NCBI GenBank assembly: GCA_958431155.1
Contig: OY288106.1
Location: 62,001-126,000, forward strand
DNA length: 64,000 bases
Origin: an uncultured candidatus Porisulfidus sp.
GTDB lineage: Bacteria > Pseudomonadota > Gammaproteobacteria > Poriferisulfidales > Poriferisulfidaceae
Reading direction: 5' to 3'
The notes under the pieces were generated by a model. It was not told where the DNA came from, made no database searches, and was given only the letters and a program-made list of their open reading frames with translations. Below, piece after piece: positions 46,099-55,263 of the stretch. The first letter of the stretch is position 1. Each line of letters starts with the position of its first letter. The translations under genes were made by a program, and so were the position numbers.

Positions 46099-47937
46099 AT
46101 GGTTTCACGCACCGATCAGGCCTTCGATGCCGGGGGGTTCGTGCAGACCTTGACCCACGCCCCGGGCGTGTACCGCATGCTGGATTCGTCCGGCAACCTC
46201 CTGTACGTTGGCAAGGCGCGCGACCTGAAGAAGCGCGTGTCCAGCTATTTCCAGAAGGCTTCGCGGGGCCCGCGCACCCGCCGGATGATCGCCCAGACCG
46301 AGCGGATGGAAGTGACGGTCACGGCCACCGAGGCGGAGGCCCTGCTGCTGGAAAACACCCTCATCAAGCAGCACCACCCGCGCTACAACATCCTGCTGCG
46401 CGACGACAAGAGCTATCCCTACATCTACGCCTCGACCCACCAGACCTACCCCGGACTGTCTTTCTACCGCGGCCGCAAGCGGCGCAAGGGCCGCACGTTC
46501 GGCCCCTACGCCAGCGTCGGAGCCTTGCGGGAGACGCTGAACACCCTGCAGAAGCTGTTCCGGACCCGGCAATGCCCGGACAGTTTCTTCCGCAACCGCA
46601 GCCGGCCGTGCCTGCAATACCAGATCAAGCGGTGCACCGCGCCGTGCGTGGGCTACATCACGCCGGAAGACTACCGGGCGGACGTCGATCTCACGCTGCG
46701 TTTCCTGGAGGGGCGGAACGAGGAGGTGATGCGCGACCTGACGGCGCGGATGGACCAGGCGTCGGAGCGCCTGGACTACGAGGAGGCGGCGGAGTGGCGG
46801 AACCGCATCCAGTCGCTCCAGGAAATCTGCCGGCATTACCGGACCGGGGTGGCATCCGGGCATTTCGACGTGATCGCCGCTGTCTGCGAGGGCGGGCTGC
46901 ACTGCGTGCAGGTCAGTTCCTTCCGCGGTGGCGCCAGCCACGGCAATCGCAGCTACTTCCCGGTCGTGAACGATGCGCAGATCAAGGCCCCGGAACTGCT
47001 GCGGGGATTCCTGGGGCAGTACTACCTGGAGCGCGTGGCGCCGCCGGAGGTTCTGCTGAACCACCCGGTGCCGGACCAGGAGGCGCTTGAAGAATGGTTG
47101 AGCGGAAAGTCTCCGGGGCGGATTCGCCTGTGCGCCCGCGTGCGGGGGCGCCGCCGCACCCAGGTGGAACTGGTGGAGCGCAATGCCCGGCAGTCGATCG
47201 CCACGCGGGCGCAGTCCCGCAGCGGGATACGGGAGCGTCTGGACGCACTGTCGGAAGCCCTGCTTCTGGACGACATGCCGACCCGGCTGGAGTGCTTCGA
47301 CGTCAGCCATACGCGCGGCGAGGCGACGGTGGCGGCGTGCGTGGTCTACACCATGGAAGGGCCGAGCCGCTCGGAATCTCGTCGCTTCAACATTTCCGGC
47401 ATCACGCCGGGCGATGACTACGGAGCGCTCAGGGAAGCGTTGACCCGCCGCTACACGCGGGTCTGCGCGGGCGAATACCCGGCTCCGGACGTGTTGCTCA
47501 TCGATGGCGGAAAGGGGCAACTGCAGGTCGCCCGCGAGGTGCTGGCCACGCTCGACGTGTCCAAAGTCGTGGTGGCCAGCGTGGCCAAGGGGGAGGGCCG
47601 CAAGCCCGGCACGGAGACCGTGTACGCCGACAGCGTGGAGGGGCCGTTGCACCTGCCGCAGCGCTCGGTGGCGTTTCACCTGATCCAGCAGATCCGCGAC
47701 GAGGCACACCGGTTCGCCATCACGGGGCACCGCCGCCGGCGCGCAAAGCGCAGACTCGAGTCGCCGCTGGAGGAAATTCCCGGCGTGGGACCGCAACGCC
47801 GGCAGAACCTGTTACGCTACTTCGGGGGTTGGCAGGGCGTCCGCGACGCGACGGCCGCCGACTTGGCCCGAGTGCCCGGCATCGGGGCCGGCCTCGCACA
47901 GGAGATCTACAACTACCTCCACGAAGAAAACGCATGA
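46099..47937 (+). CDS. uvrC: UvrABC system protein C
   Basis: Dual-incision nuclease of nucleotide excision repair. 612 residues. The N-terminal GIY-YIG domain (GVYRMLDSSGNLLYVGKARDL) makes the 3' cut. A UVR motif follows near residue 215 (RLDYEEAAEWRNRIQSL), then the RNase H-like domain (ECFDVSHTRGEATVAACVV) for the 5' cut, and C-terminal helix-hairpin-helix motifs (EIPGVGPQRRQNLLRYFG). It overlaps pgsA by 4 bases, a common uvrC-pgsA pair. Confidence 0.97.
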   Translation: MVSRTDQAFDAGGFVQTLTHAPGVYRMLDSSGNLLYVGKARDLKKRVSSYFQKASRGPRTRRMIAQTERMEVTVTATEAEALLLENTLIKQHHPRYNILLRDDKSYPYIYASTHQTYPGLSFYRGRKRRKGRTFGPYASVGALRETLNTLQKLFRTRQCPDSFFRNRSRPCLQYQIKRCTAPCVGYITPEDYRADVDLTLRFLEGRNEEVMRDLTARMDQASERLDYEEAAEWRNRIQSLQEICRHYRTGVASGHFDVIAAVCEGGLHCVQVSSFRGGASHGNRSYFPVVNDAQIKAPELLRGFLGQYYLERVAPPEVLLNHPVPDQEALEEWLSGKSPGRIRLCARVRGRRRTQVELVERNARQSIATRAQSRSGIRERLDALSEALLLDDMPTRLECFDVSHTRGEATVAACVVYTMEGPSRSESRRFNISGITPGDDYGALREALTRRYTRVCAGEYPAPDVLLIDGGKGQLQVAREVLATLDVSKVVVASVAKGEGRKPGTETVYADSVEGPLHLPQRSVAFHLIQQIRDEAHRFAITGHRRRRAKRRLESPLEEIPGVGPQRRQNLLRYFGGWQGVRDATAADLARVPGIGAGLAQEIYNYLHEENA

Positions 47938-48503
47938 TCGAGCTGACCATCCCGAACCTGCTGACGGCACTGCGGATCGCCCTGATTCCGGTGTTTTCCG
48001 GGGTGTTCTTCATTCCCGGGTGGGGCCCCCAGGCTTCGGCCGTGCTGTTCGCGCTCGCCAGCCTGACGGACTGGGCGGATGGCTACCTGGCCCGAAAACT
48101 GGGCCAGTATTCTGCATTCGGGGCCTTTCTGGACCCGGTGGCGGACAAACTGATCGTGTGCGTGGCCTTGGTGCTGCTGGTGTCGCGCGACAACAGCCTG
48201 TGGCTGGTCGCCCCGGCCTGCGTGATCATCGGGCGGGAGATCGCGATTTCGGCGTTGCGCGAATGGCTGGCCGGCACCCGTGCCCGCTCGCGGATTTCAG
48301 TGTCGTGGCTCGGCAAGTTCAAGACTCTGCTGCAATTGGCCTCGCTGGTGCTGCTGCTGTGGGCGGCGCCCGACTCTTCCGATCCGCTTTACGTGTACGG
48401 TTTGGTCCTGCTGGGTGTGGCGGCTGCGATGACGCTGGTCTCGATGGCGTACTACCTGTGGTTGGCGCTGCGCAGCGAAGACTCAGAGGCCTCCGGCACC
48501 TAA
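47934..48503 (+). CDS. pgsA: CDP-diacylglycerol--glycerol-3-phosphate 3-phosphatidyltransferase
   Basis: Commits CDP-diacylglycerol to phosphatidylglycerol. 189 residues, membrane-embedded. The CDP-alcohol phosphatidyltransferase motif is complete: D-x2-DGxxAR...G...D...D in DWADGYLARKLG and FGAFLDPVADK. The start is MIELTIPNLLT at the uvrC overlap; the upstream in-frame part is a uvrC shadow. A terminator follows. Confidence 0.95.
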   Translation: MIELTIPNLLTALRIALIPVFSGVFFIPGWGPQASAVLFALASLTDWADGYLARKLGQYSAFGAFLDPVADKLIVCVALVLLVSRDNSLWLVAPACVIIGREIAISALREWLAGTRARSRISVSWLGKFKTLLQLASLVLLLWAAPDSSDPLYVYGLVLLGVAAAMTLVSMAYYLWLALRSEDSEASGT

Positions 48504-48508
48504 AGCCG

Positions 48509-48528
48509 AGCCGCAAGGTGCGGCTTTT
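48509..48528 (+). terminator. Rho-independent terminator after pgsA
   Basis: AGCCGC and GCGGCT pair around the loop AAGGT, followed by four T residues. It lies 5 bases after the pgsA stop, so it ends the plsX-fabH-uvrC-pgsA transcript. Confidence 0.7.
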
Positions 48529-48652
48529 GTTCCTGCTGCAGTCGATTGCAGCATCGAGACGCCTTCAAACTCTGTCACCCGGAAGATTAACCCCAAAAGG
48601 GGCATTACAGTTTTGCGTGGACGTGCCGTAGCGCGGATGCCTTGCTTTAAAT

Positions 48653-48670
48653 GTAATGTTATAATATTAC
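48653..48670. promoter_or_regulatory. Zur-like operator upstream of the TonB receptor
   Basis: GTAATGTTATAATATTAC is palindromic except for one base pair (GTAAT-N-TTATAA-N-ATTAC) and carries the GTTATAATAT core of proteobacterial Zur boxes. It includes a TATAAT hexamer, so a bound repressor would block the promoter. It lies 39 bases before the receptor start. Fur boxes have a different core (GATAATGATAATCATTATC), which supports zinc rather than iron control. Confidence 0.7.
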
Positions 48671-48709
48671 GTATAATTGGAGATCGCCTGTCAGCGAGGA
48701 GCACTTGAA

Positions 48710-51076
48710 ATGTCCCCAGCCTCTGCACTTCTCGAAACCCGCCCGTCCGCCGACATTTCCGCGAAACACGTGAACCGGCCCGGACGCATGCGGTGGAATT
48801 CTGCCGGCCTCGTGGCCGGATTGCTGTTCTTCGTTGCCCCGTTTTCGGCAATGGCGGAAGAAGATATGGAAGTACTGGTCATCAAGGCGCATCCGTTGGG
48901 CGACAAGGGTCTGGCGATGCCAGCGACCAGTCTGGACGGCGAAGCATTGGACCGGGCGAGAGACGTCAACCTTGGCTCCACGCTCAGCCGGCAACCCGGC
49001 ATCCATCAAGCGGCATTCGGTACCGTCGTCGGCCGGCCGGTGGTGCATGGCCTGGCCGGCCCGCGGGTGCGCGTCATGCAGGATCGCCTGGATACGATGG
49101 ATGCATCGATCGTGAGTGCCGACCATGCGGTCGCCGTCGAATCGTTCATTGCTGAACGGGTTGAGGTGCTCCGCGGTCCGAGCATCCTGCTGTACGGTTC
49201 CGGCGCCATCGGCGGTGCCGTGAACGTGCAGACCGGACGCATTCCACAGGAACCTGCCGACGGCTTGTCCGGCGGAGCGGAGGCGCGCCACAACAGCGCG
49301 ACAGGCGGCGACACCCTCGCGTTCAAGCTCAACGGAGGCCGTGGCGGCTTTGCTTGGCATCTGGACGGCGCGACCAAGGACGGCGACGACTACGACATCC
49401 CGGGCTATGCGGAATCGGCATACCTGCGCGCCCAGGAAGGCGAACATGAAGAAGAAGACGGCCACGACGAACACGACGAGGACGAGCATGAAGAAGAGGA
49501 GCACGAGGAGGAAGCCCGCAACAAGTTGCCCGGCAGCCGCTTCGAAGCGGACACCATCGCCGGCGGCGCCGCATGGCATGGTGACTGGGGCTTCGCGGGC
49601 CTCGCGGTCAGCCGCCTGGAATCCAAGTACGGCCTGCCGGGGCCGCACGGGCACGGGCACGGGCACGGCGAGGAAGAGGAGCACCCCGAGGGAGAGGATC
49701 ACGACGAGGAAGAGGATCACCACGAGGGTGAGGAAGAAGAGGATCAAGTGTTGCTGGACATGGAGCAGACGCGCATCGATTTCGAACTGGATCTGCTCGC
49801 GCCGTCCGCCGGCATCAACCGCCTCAATGTGCGTGTCGGCTACAGCGAATACCAGCACGAGGAAATTGAACCCGATGCCCAGGTCGGTACCAAGTTCTCC
49901 AACGACGCCTGGGAAGCGCGCGCCGAATTCCATCATGAAGCCGGCCTATGGGAAGGCGTGACCGGTCTGCAGTACGCCTACCGGGACTTCGAGGCGGTCG
50001 GCGAGGAATCCTTCGTCCCGCCGGTGATCACCAACAACGCCGGCGTATTCTGGGTTGGTCGCCGCGCATATGAGGCATTCGACCTGGAGACCGGCGTACG
50101 CCTGGAGCGCGTATCGCACAATCCGGCGGCCGGCGGCCACGGGGAGCACCATGAGGATGAAGAGGACGACGAGGAAGAGGAGCATGAGGAGGGCGGCGAC
50201 GAGGACTTCACGATCCACGCGGTTTCCATCGGCGCTCTCGTGCCGATTGGCGACCGGCTCGATTTGGGCCTGCTCGCCAGCCATTCCAGCCGTGCGCCCA
50301 TCGCGGAGGAGCTCTATGCCGAAGGCCCGCACCTGGTCACCAACACCTACGAAATCGGCGATGCCGGACTGAGCAAGGAACGCGCCGCGAGCGTCGCCCT
50401 GCGGCTGCAGTATGCCGCGCCAGCCTGGGATGCTGCCATGGCCGCTTACTTCACCCGCTTCTCCGACTACATCTATCAAGAGGCAACCGGCGATACGGTG
50501 AATCATGAGGGCATCACCGAGGAAGAGGAAATCAGCGCGCTGATGGAATCTGAGGGCATAACCAAGGAAGCGGCAGCCGAGATGGTGGACGAAGATGAAT
50601 TCTCCCTCCGGGAAGAAAGGGTCGTGCAGGAGGATGCGGAATTCTTCGGCATCGACGCGGAAGCCAGCGCCCGGATCGCCTCATGGCCCGGCGGCGAAGC
50701 ACGCTTGCACGGCAAGTTCGATTACGTGGACGCGAAATTATCCGTCGGCGGCAACGACCGGTTGCCGCGCATTCCGCCGTTGCGGTACGGCATCGGGCTA
50801 AGTGCCCGTTGGAACTCCATAGCCATGGGCATCGATTACCTGCGGGCCGAAGACCAGGACGAGACGGCGGAGCACGAACTGCCGACCGACGGCTACGACG
50901 ACCTGTCCGTGTATGCCACGCTGGGGCTTCCGGCCGGCAACGGGTCGACCATGGAATTCTTCCTGCACGGTAAGAACCTGACCAACGACGAGCAGCGCTT
51001 GCACACCTCGCATATCAAGGACTATGCGCCGCAGCCCGGGCGCACGTTCGAAGTCGGGGCGCGGCTTCGGTTCTAG
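48710..51076 (+). CDS. znuD: TonB-dependent outer-membrane receptor, ZnuD-like zinc importer
   Basis: 788 residues from an ATG with GAGGA 9 bases upstream. A signal sequence (GLVAGLLFFVAPFSAMA) precedes the plug domain (TLSRQPGIHQAAFG, VEVLRGPSILLYGSGAIGGAVNV), followed by a beta-barrel ending in a typical Phe (EVGARLRF). At least three long loops are packed with His, Glu and Asp, around residues 245-270, 315-345 and 475-500, as in ZnuD, whose loops capture zinc. With the Zur-like operator this is probably zinc uptake across the outer membrane. No inner-membrane znuABC lies nearby. Another transition metal is possible. Confidence 0.88.
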   Translation: MSPASALLETRPSADISAKHVNRPGRMRWNSAGLVAGLLFFVAPFSAMAEEDMEVLVIKAHPLGDKGLAMPATSLDGEALDRARDVNLGSTLSRQPGIHQAAFGTVVGRPVVHGLAGPRVRVMQDRLDTMDASIVSADHAVAVESFIAERVEVLRGPSILLYGSGAIGGAVNVQTGRIPQEPADGLSGGAEARHNSATGGDTLAFKLNGGRGGFAWHLDGATKDGDDYDIPGYAESAYLRAQEGEHEEEDGHDEHDEDEHEEEEHEEEARNKLPGSRFEADTIAGGAAWHGDWGFAGLAVSRLESKYGLPGPHGHGHGHGEEEEHPEGEDHDEEEDHHEGEEEEDQVLLDMEQTRIDFELDLLAPSAGINRLNVRVGYSEYQHEEIEPDAQVGTKFSNDAWEARAEFHHEAGLWEGVTGLQYAYRDFEAVGEESFVPPVITNNAGVFWVGRRAYEAFDLETGVRLERVSHNPAAGGHGEHHEDEEDDEEEEHEEGGDEDFTIHAVSIGALVPIGDRLDLGLLASHSSRAPIAEELYAEGPHLVTNTYEIGDAGLSKERAASVALRLQYAAPAWDAAMAAYFTRFSDYIYQEATGDTVNHEGITEEEEISALMESEGITKEAAAEMVDEDEFSLREERVVQEDAEFFGIDAEASARIASWPGGEARLHGKFDYVDAKLSVGGNDRLPRIPPLRYGIGLSARWNSIAMGIDYLRAEDQDETAEHELPTDGYDDLSVYATLGLPAGNGSTMEFFLHGKNLTNDEQRLHTSHIKDYAPQPGRTFEVGARLRF

Positions 51077-51183
51077 CCGGGCATCCGCAACTCGGCGCGC
51101 GTGCGCCACACCGGTCCGGCTCCGGACGTATCAGAACGCCGCTTCGACTTATTTGATGCTGACCGCGGGGGAGGCCTCTGTGT

Positions 51184-51227
51184 TACAATGCGCGCCCCAA
51201 TTCAAGGGCGCCGTGGGCGCCGTTTTT
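51184..51227 (+). promoter_or_regulatory. rpsO leader: -10-like box and terminator-like hairpin
   Basis: TACAAT at 51184 resembles a -10 box. Bases 51207-51227 form GGCGCC-GTG-GGCGCC followed by G and five T residues, a compact terminator shape. If transcription starts near 51195 the hairpin lies in the rpsO leader and would act as an attenuator. If the box is not a promoter, the hairpin simply ends the receptor transcript. It lies about 130 bases after the receptor stop and 30 before rpsO. Confidence 0.5.
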
Positions 51228-51255
51228 GCTTCCTTACAGAAAGTTTTTCCCCTAT

Positions 51256-51525
51256 ATGTCACTTTCTGCGCAAGAAAAGTCTGAGATCATCGGAAAGTAC
51301 CAGCGTGAGTCGAACGACGTCGGCTCGCCCGAGGTGCAGGTCGCGTTGCTGACGTCCCGAATCAATCAGGTAATGAAGCACTTTGAGACCCATCCCAAGG
51401 ATCGGCACTCGCGCTACGGCCTGATGAAGATGGTGCATGCCCGCCGCGGACTGCTCAAGCATCTGCGCGGCCAAAGCCACGAACGCTACGCGGAGCTGAT
51501 CCAGTCCTTGGGGCTGCGGCGCTGA
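51256..51525 (+). CDS. rpsO: 30S ribosomal protein S15
   Basis: 89 residues, the exact S15 size, starting MSLSAQEKSEIIGKYQ and ending IQSLGLRR; an in-frame upstream extension is not part of the family. It binds 16S rRNA in the central domain and helps bridge the subunits. pnp follows by about 100 bases, the classical rpsO-pnp pair. Confidence 0.97.
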   Translation: MSLSAQEKSEIIGKYQRESNDVGSPEVQVALLTSRINQVMKHFETHPKDRHSRYGLMKMVHARRGLLKHLRGQSHERYAELIQSLGLRR

Positions 51526-51629
51526 TCTCTCTCCCACGAGTTCCCGCTTTGACCCAGTTTTCCCGCCGATCCTGATTTGGACGGCTCTTTAACATTTCAC
51601 AGGATACATTTCACAGGATTCGATAGTTT

Positions 51630-53726
51630 ATGAACCCGATCACCCAAACTTTCCAATATGGCGACCATGAGGTCACCTTAGAGACGGGCGAAATCGCCCG
51701 GCAAGCTTCCGGCGCCGTGCTGGTCCGCATGGCCGAGACCGCAGTGCTGGTCACCGCCGTGGGCCGCAAGGGCGAAGACACCGGCAAGGACTTCCTCCCT
51801 CTGACCGTCAATTACCAGGAAAAGACCTATTCGGCAGGCCGCATTCCCGGCGGCTTCTTCAAGCGAGAAGGGCGTCCCAGCGAGAAGGAAATCCTGACCT
51901 CGCGCCTGATTGACCGGCCGGTCCGCCCCTTGTTTCCGAAGGGTTATAACCAAGAAATTCAGATCATTGCCAACGTGCTGTGCCTGAACAAGGATTTGGA
52001 TCCAGACATTCCGGCCATGCTCGGGGCCTCGGCGGCCCTGGCGGTGTCGGGGATGCCGTTCCAAGGCCCGATTGCAGGGGCTCGGGTGGGCTATGTGGAC
52101 GGCAGCTACGTGCTCAACCCCACCGCCCAGCAACTGGAGCAGAGCCAACTCGACCTGGTCGTCGCGGGGACCCGCGACGCGGTGCTGATGGTCGAGTCCC
52201 AGGCGGACCTCCTGCCGGAGCAGACCATGCTGGACGCGGTGCTGTTCGGCCATGAGCAGATGCAGGTGGCGCTCGACGCCATCGAGAAGCTGCGCGATGC
52301 CGCCAACCCCCCGGAATGGGGCTGGGTCGCACCGGAAGCGAACGAGGATCTTGCCTCCAAGATGGATTCGCTGTGTCGGGAAGACCTGACTTCGGCGTAC
52401 CAGATCGCGGACAAGGTGGAACGTCAGGACCGGGTCGCGGAGATCCGGACACGCGCCATGGATGAGTTGACTTCCGAAGAGGAAGGCCCGGCCGAAGGCG
52501 AAGTCAAGGCCGCCTTCAAGAGCCTGGAGAAATCGATCGTCCGCCAGCGCGTGCTGAGCGGGGAATCACGCATCGACGGACGCGGACGCTCCGACGTTCG
52601 GCAGATTTCGGTGCGGACCGGCCTGTTCCCACGCACCCACGGCAGTGCCCTGTTCACTCGCGGCGAGACCCAGGCGATGGTCATGACCACCTTGGGCACG
52701 ACCCGCGACGCGCAGATCATCGATGCCCTGGAAGGGGAGTACCGCGACCCGTTCCTGCTGCACTACAACTTCCCGCCGTTCTCGGTGGGCGAAGTCAGCA
52801 TGATGCTGGCGCCGAAGCGGCGCGAGATCGGGCACGGCAAGTTGGCGAAACGCGCCATGATGGCGGTGATGCCGGATTCCGAGGACTTCCCTTACGTCCT
52901 CCGCGTGGTGTCCGAGATCACCGAGTCGAACGGCTCGAGTTCGATGGCCACGGTCTGCGGCAGCAGCCTGTCGCTGATGGATGCCGGAGTGCCGATCAAG
53001 TCCGCAGTGGCGGGCATCGCCATGGGCCTGATCAAGGAGGGCGACGAATTCGCCGTGCTCAGCGACATCCTGGGCGACGAGGATCACTTGGGCGACATGG
53101 ACTTCAAGGTAGCGGGCACCCGCGAGGGCATTACCGCGCTGCAGATGGATATCAAGATCTCTGGCATCACCCGCGAGATCATGGAGCAGGCCTTGTCCCA
53201 GGCGCGGGCTGGCCGCTTGCACATTCTCGACGAGATGGACAAGGGCTTGGCATCCCCGCGTGAGACGATGTCGGACTATGCGCCGCGCTTCCTGACCCTG
53301 CGCATCAACCCGGAGAAGATCCGGGACGTGATCGGCAAGGGCGGCGCGACTATCCGCGCCCTCACCGAGGAGACCGGCACCACGATCGACATCGACGACG
53401 ATGGCCTGGTGCGGATCGCCTCGACGGACAATGCCGCCGCCGAGGATGCGCGCGAGCGCATCGAATTGCTGACCAGCGAGGTGGAGATCGGGAAGGTCTA
53501 CACCGGCAAGGTGGTCCGGATCATGGATTTCGGCGCGTTCGTCGGTCTCAAGCCGGGCAAGGACGGCCTGGTGCATATCTCGCAGATCGCGGAATACCGC
53601 GTCAAGAGCGTGGACGATGAACTGTCCGAGGGGCAGATGGTCAATGTCAAGGTGCTGGACGTCGACAAGCTCGGCCGGGTCAAGCTGACCATGAAAGAAG
53701 TACAACAACCGCAACCAGGGGAGTAA
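51630..53726 (+). CDS. pnp: Polyribonucleotide nucleotidyltransferase (PNPase)
   Basis: 3'-5' phosphorolytic exoribonuclease and degradosome component. 698 residues with two RNase PH domains (first with [18 protein letters not shown], second with [18 protein letters not shown] and [16 protein letters not shown]). A KH domain ([15 protein letters not shown], about residues 550-610) and an S1 domain ([28 protein letters not shown], about 620-690) follow. The protein ends immediately after S1. The last 156 codons are duplicated in the next gene. Confidence 0.97.
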   Translation: MNPITQTFQYGDHEVTLETGEIARQASGAVLVRMAETAVLVTAVGRKGEDTGKDFLPLTVNYQEKTYSAGRIPGGFFKREGRPSEKEILTSRLIDRPVRPLFPKGYNQEIQIIANVLCLNKDLDPDIPAMLGASAALAVSGMPFQGPIAGARVGYVDGSYVLNPTAQQLEQSQLDLVVAGTRDAVLMVESQADLLPEQTMLDAVLFGHEQMQVALDAIEKLRDAANPPEWGWVAPEANEDLASKMDSLCREDLTSAYQIADKVERQDRVAEIRTRAMDELTSEEEGPAEGEVKAAFKSLEKSIVRQRVLSGESRIDGRGRSDVRQISVRTGLFPRTHGSALFTRGETQAMVMTTLGTTRDAQIIDALEGEYRDPFLLHYNFPPFSVGEVSMMLAPKRREIGHGKLAKRAMMAVMPDSEDFPYVLRVVSEITESNGSSSMATVCGSSLSLMDAGVPIKSAVAGIAMGLIKEGDEFAVLSDILGDEDHLGDMDFKVAGTREGITALQMDIKISGITREIMEQALSQARAGRLHILDEMDKGLASPRETMSDYAPRFLTLRINPEKIRDVIGKGGATIRALTEETGTTIDIDDDGLVRIASTDNAAAEDARERIELLTSEVEIGKVYTGKVVRIMDFGAFVGLKPGKDGLVHISQIAEYRVKSVDDELSEGQMVNVKVLDVDKLGRVKLTMKEVQQPQPGE

Positions 53727-54241
53727 ACGAAATGACAACATCAAACAACATGGACGAGGCGCCGGAGGCTCCACGCGAGACGGAATCGGACTCCGCACCG
53801 GACGTCCTGACCTTGCGTATCGACCCGAAGAAGATCCGGGACGTGATCGGAAAGGGCGGATCGACCATCCGCGCCCTCACCAAGGAGACCGGCACTAAGA
53901 TCGACATCGACGATGACGGCGAAGTGCGGATCACCTCGACGGACAACGCGGCCGCCGAGGAGGCGCGCAAGCGCATCGAGCTTCTGACCAGCGAGGTGGA
54001 GATCGGGAAGATCTACACCGGCAAGGTGGTCCGGATCATGGATTTCGGCGCGTTCGTCGGCGCCCTGCCCGGCAGGGACGGTCTGGTGCATATCTCGCAG
54101 ATCGCGGAATACCGCGTCAAGAGCGTGGCCGATGAACTGTCCGAGGGGCAGATGGTCAATGTCAAGGTGCTGGACGTCGACAAGCTCGGCCGGGTCAAGC
54201 TAACCATGAAAGAGGTGCAGCAGCTGCAGCCGGGGGAGTGA
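53256..54241 (+). repeat. Tandem partial duplication of the pnp 3' end
   Basis: Bases 53256-53726 (pnp codons 543 to stop) align without gaps to 53771-54241, a constant offset of 515 bases. The copies are highly similar, the S1 part almost identical. A 44-base unique spacer between them supplies a new ribosome site and start codon for the second copy. Confidence 0.9.
53732..54241 (+). CDS. Stand-alone KH-S1 RNA-binding protein derived from PNPase
   Basis: 169 residues. About 24 new N-terminal residues (acidic, Pro/Ser-rich) lead into a KH domain with an intact GxxG loop ([15 protein letters not shown]) and an S1 domain ([25 protein letters not shown]), both copied from the end of pnp. It has its own ATG and a GGGGAG ribosome site that overlaps the pnp stop region. 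Differences from pnp are mostly conservative and no stop has arisen, which suggests selection. It has no catalytic domain. Possible roles: RNA chaperone, competitor for PNPase substrates, or subunit mixing. A recent non-functional duplicate is the alternative. Confidence 0.85.
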   Translation: MTTSNNMDEAPEAPRETESDSAPDVLTLRIDPKKIRDVIGKGGSTIRALTKETGTKIDIDDDGEVRITSTDNAAAEEARKRIELLTSEVEIGKIYTGKVVRIMDFGAFVGALPGRDGLVHISQIAEYRVKSVADELSEGQMVNVKVLDVDKLGRVKLTMKEVQQLQPGE

Positions 54242-54338
54242 TTCCCTGTGCTAACATTAAGCTGATGCGGATGAGGGTTGGGTTCCCGGCTTCAGTCCGC
54301 GATAAATAAGAAGAAAGCCACTGGCAGGAGAATCAATA

Positions 54339-54518
54339 ATGCAAGTTACCTGGGATGAAAACGTCTGCATCCACGCCGGCAAGTGCGTGGCAGGCGCACC
54401 TGAAGTTTTCAAGGTCGAAGATGGACAGTTCAAGATTGACGTAACCGCGGCACCGGAAGACAAGGTGCGGGACGTGGTTGCGCAGTGTCCATCCGGAGCC
54501 CTGAAAATACAAGAATAA
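54339..54518 (+). CDS. Small single-cluster Fe-S protein (YjdI/Fer4_19-like ferredoxin)
   Basis: 59 residues: MQVTWDENVCIHAGKCVAG, an acidic middle, and a C-terminal CPSGALKIQE. The cysteines are C10, C16 and C50 with a His at 12 (C-x-H-x3-C ... CP), the divergent mono-cluster motif of YjdI-like proteins, which bind one 3Fe-4S or 4Fe-4S cluster. A good Shine-Dalgarno (GGCAGGAG) precedes it. It opens a four-gene redox unit and is likely an electron carrier for the downstream reductase; its electron acceptor is unknown. Confidence 0.85.
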   Translation: MQVTWDENVCIHAGKCVAGAPEVFKVEDGQFKIDVTAAPEDKVRDVVAQCPSGALKIQE

Positions 54519-54551
54519 CTATAACTGCAAATACCTGAGAAGGGGGCAATT

Positions 54552-55205
54552 ATGATTGGCGACAAGCTCGCAAATGCCATGAACCTCTTCGGTCATCCGA
54601 GCTGCATCAACACCGCGAAGTGTTTGCAGACGGCGGGCGAGAAGGGTGTCGATGTCGAGGCACACGTAATCCAAGGATCTGGCGATGTCATGTCCATGTC
54701 TCCGCTGGGGAGCGCCCCGGTGCTCAAGGACTTGGACAACGTCGTGTACGGGACGATAGCGATCCTGTCCTATCTGGACGACAAGGGATTCGGACCCTCG
54801 CTGGTTCCCCGCAACGGCGTGCTCCGGGCACAGATGTACCAGTGGGCACATCTCGTGGTCGTTTACGCCCAGCCTGCAGCAAGCGCTGACGGCGGGGACC
54901 GTGATCAACTGACCAAGCTGTACGACCTTCTGGAACAACGCCTGCAGTCTCCGCCCAAGCAAGGCGGCTTCATCTGCGGAGAGTTTTCCCTGGCCGACAT
55001 CCACTGGAGCGCCTGCACCAACATGCTGGTGAATTCGGGGGCTTCCGACTTGGTGGATTCGCGCGGCGCGGTCAAGAGCTGGTGGGATGCGGTTAAATCA
55101 CATCCAAGTACCAGCAAGGAAAAGTTGACTCCGTTCGACGTATTGCCGACCAAGGCGGATATGGATTCCGGCACGTTGCGCAACGTCGCGATCAACGTCC
55201 TCTAA
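54552..55205 (+). CDS. Glutathione S-transferase-like protein
   Basis: 217 residues with a thioredoxin-fold N-terminus (MNLFGHPSCINTAKCLQTAGEKG), a glutathione-site-like turn (SPLGSAPVLKDLDNVVYGTIAILSYL written across two segments), and a helical C-terminal domain (GGFICGEFSLADIHWSA). Strong ribosome site (GAGAAGGGGG). It sits between the Fe-S protein and the 2Fe-2S reductase. Substrate unknown. Confidence 0.75.
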   Translation: MIGDKLANAMNLFGHPSCINTAKCLQTAGEKGVDVEAHVIQGSGDVMSMSPLGSAPVLKDLDNVVYGTIAILSYLDDKGFGPSLVPRNGVLRAQMYQWAHLVVVYAQPAASADGGDRDQLTKLYDLLEQRLQSPPKQGGFICGEFSLADIHWSACTNMLVNSGASDLVDSRGAVKSWWDAVKSHPSTSKEKLTPFDVLPTKADMDSGTLRNVAINVL

Positions 55206-55263
55206 CACAGGCGGTCATAGCCCTGCGCTCGGCCTGAAAAAGTCTGCGGAGACGGACAGGCCA

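Noticed and set aside
46105-47796. Long minus-strand open frame opposite uvrC
   Set aside because: Shadow of uvrC with no motif or start signal.
48659-49936. Minus-strand frame opposite the TonB receptor
   Set aside because: Its odd Val/Leu/Phe-rich protein is the mirror of the receptor's His/Glu/Asp-rich coding sequence.
49440-50190. CRISPR-like or simple-sequence repeats in the TonB receptor
   Set aside because: The GA-rich and CACGGG-rich runs encode the acidic and His-rich loops; no spacer structure exists.
53732-54241. A pseudogene piece of pnp
   Set aside because: It has its own start, ribosome site, intact frame and intact RNA-binding loops, so it is listed as a gene.
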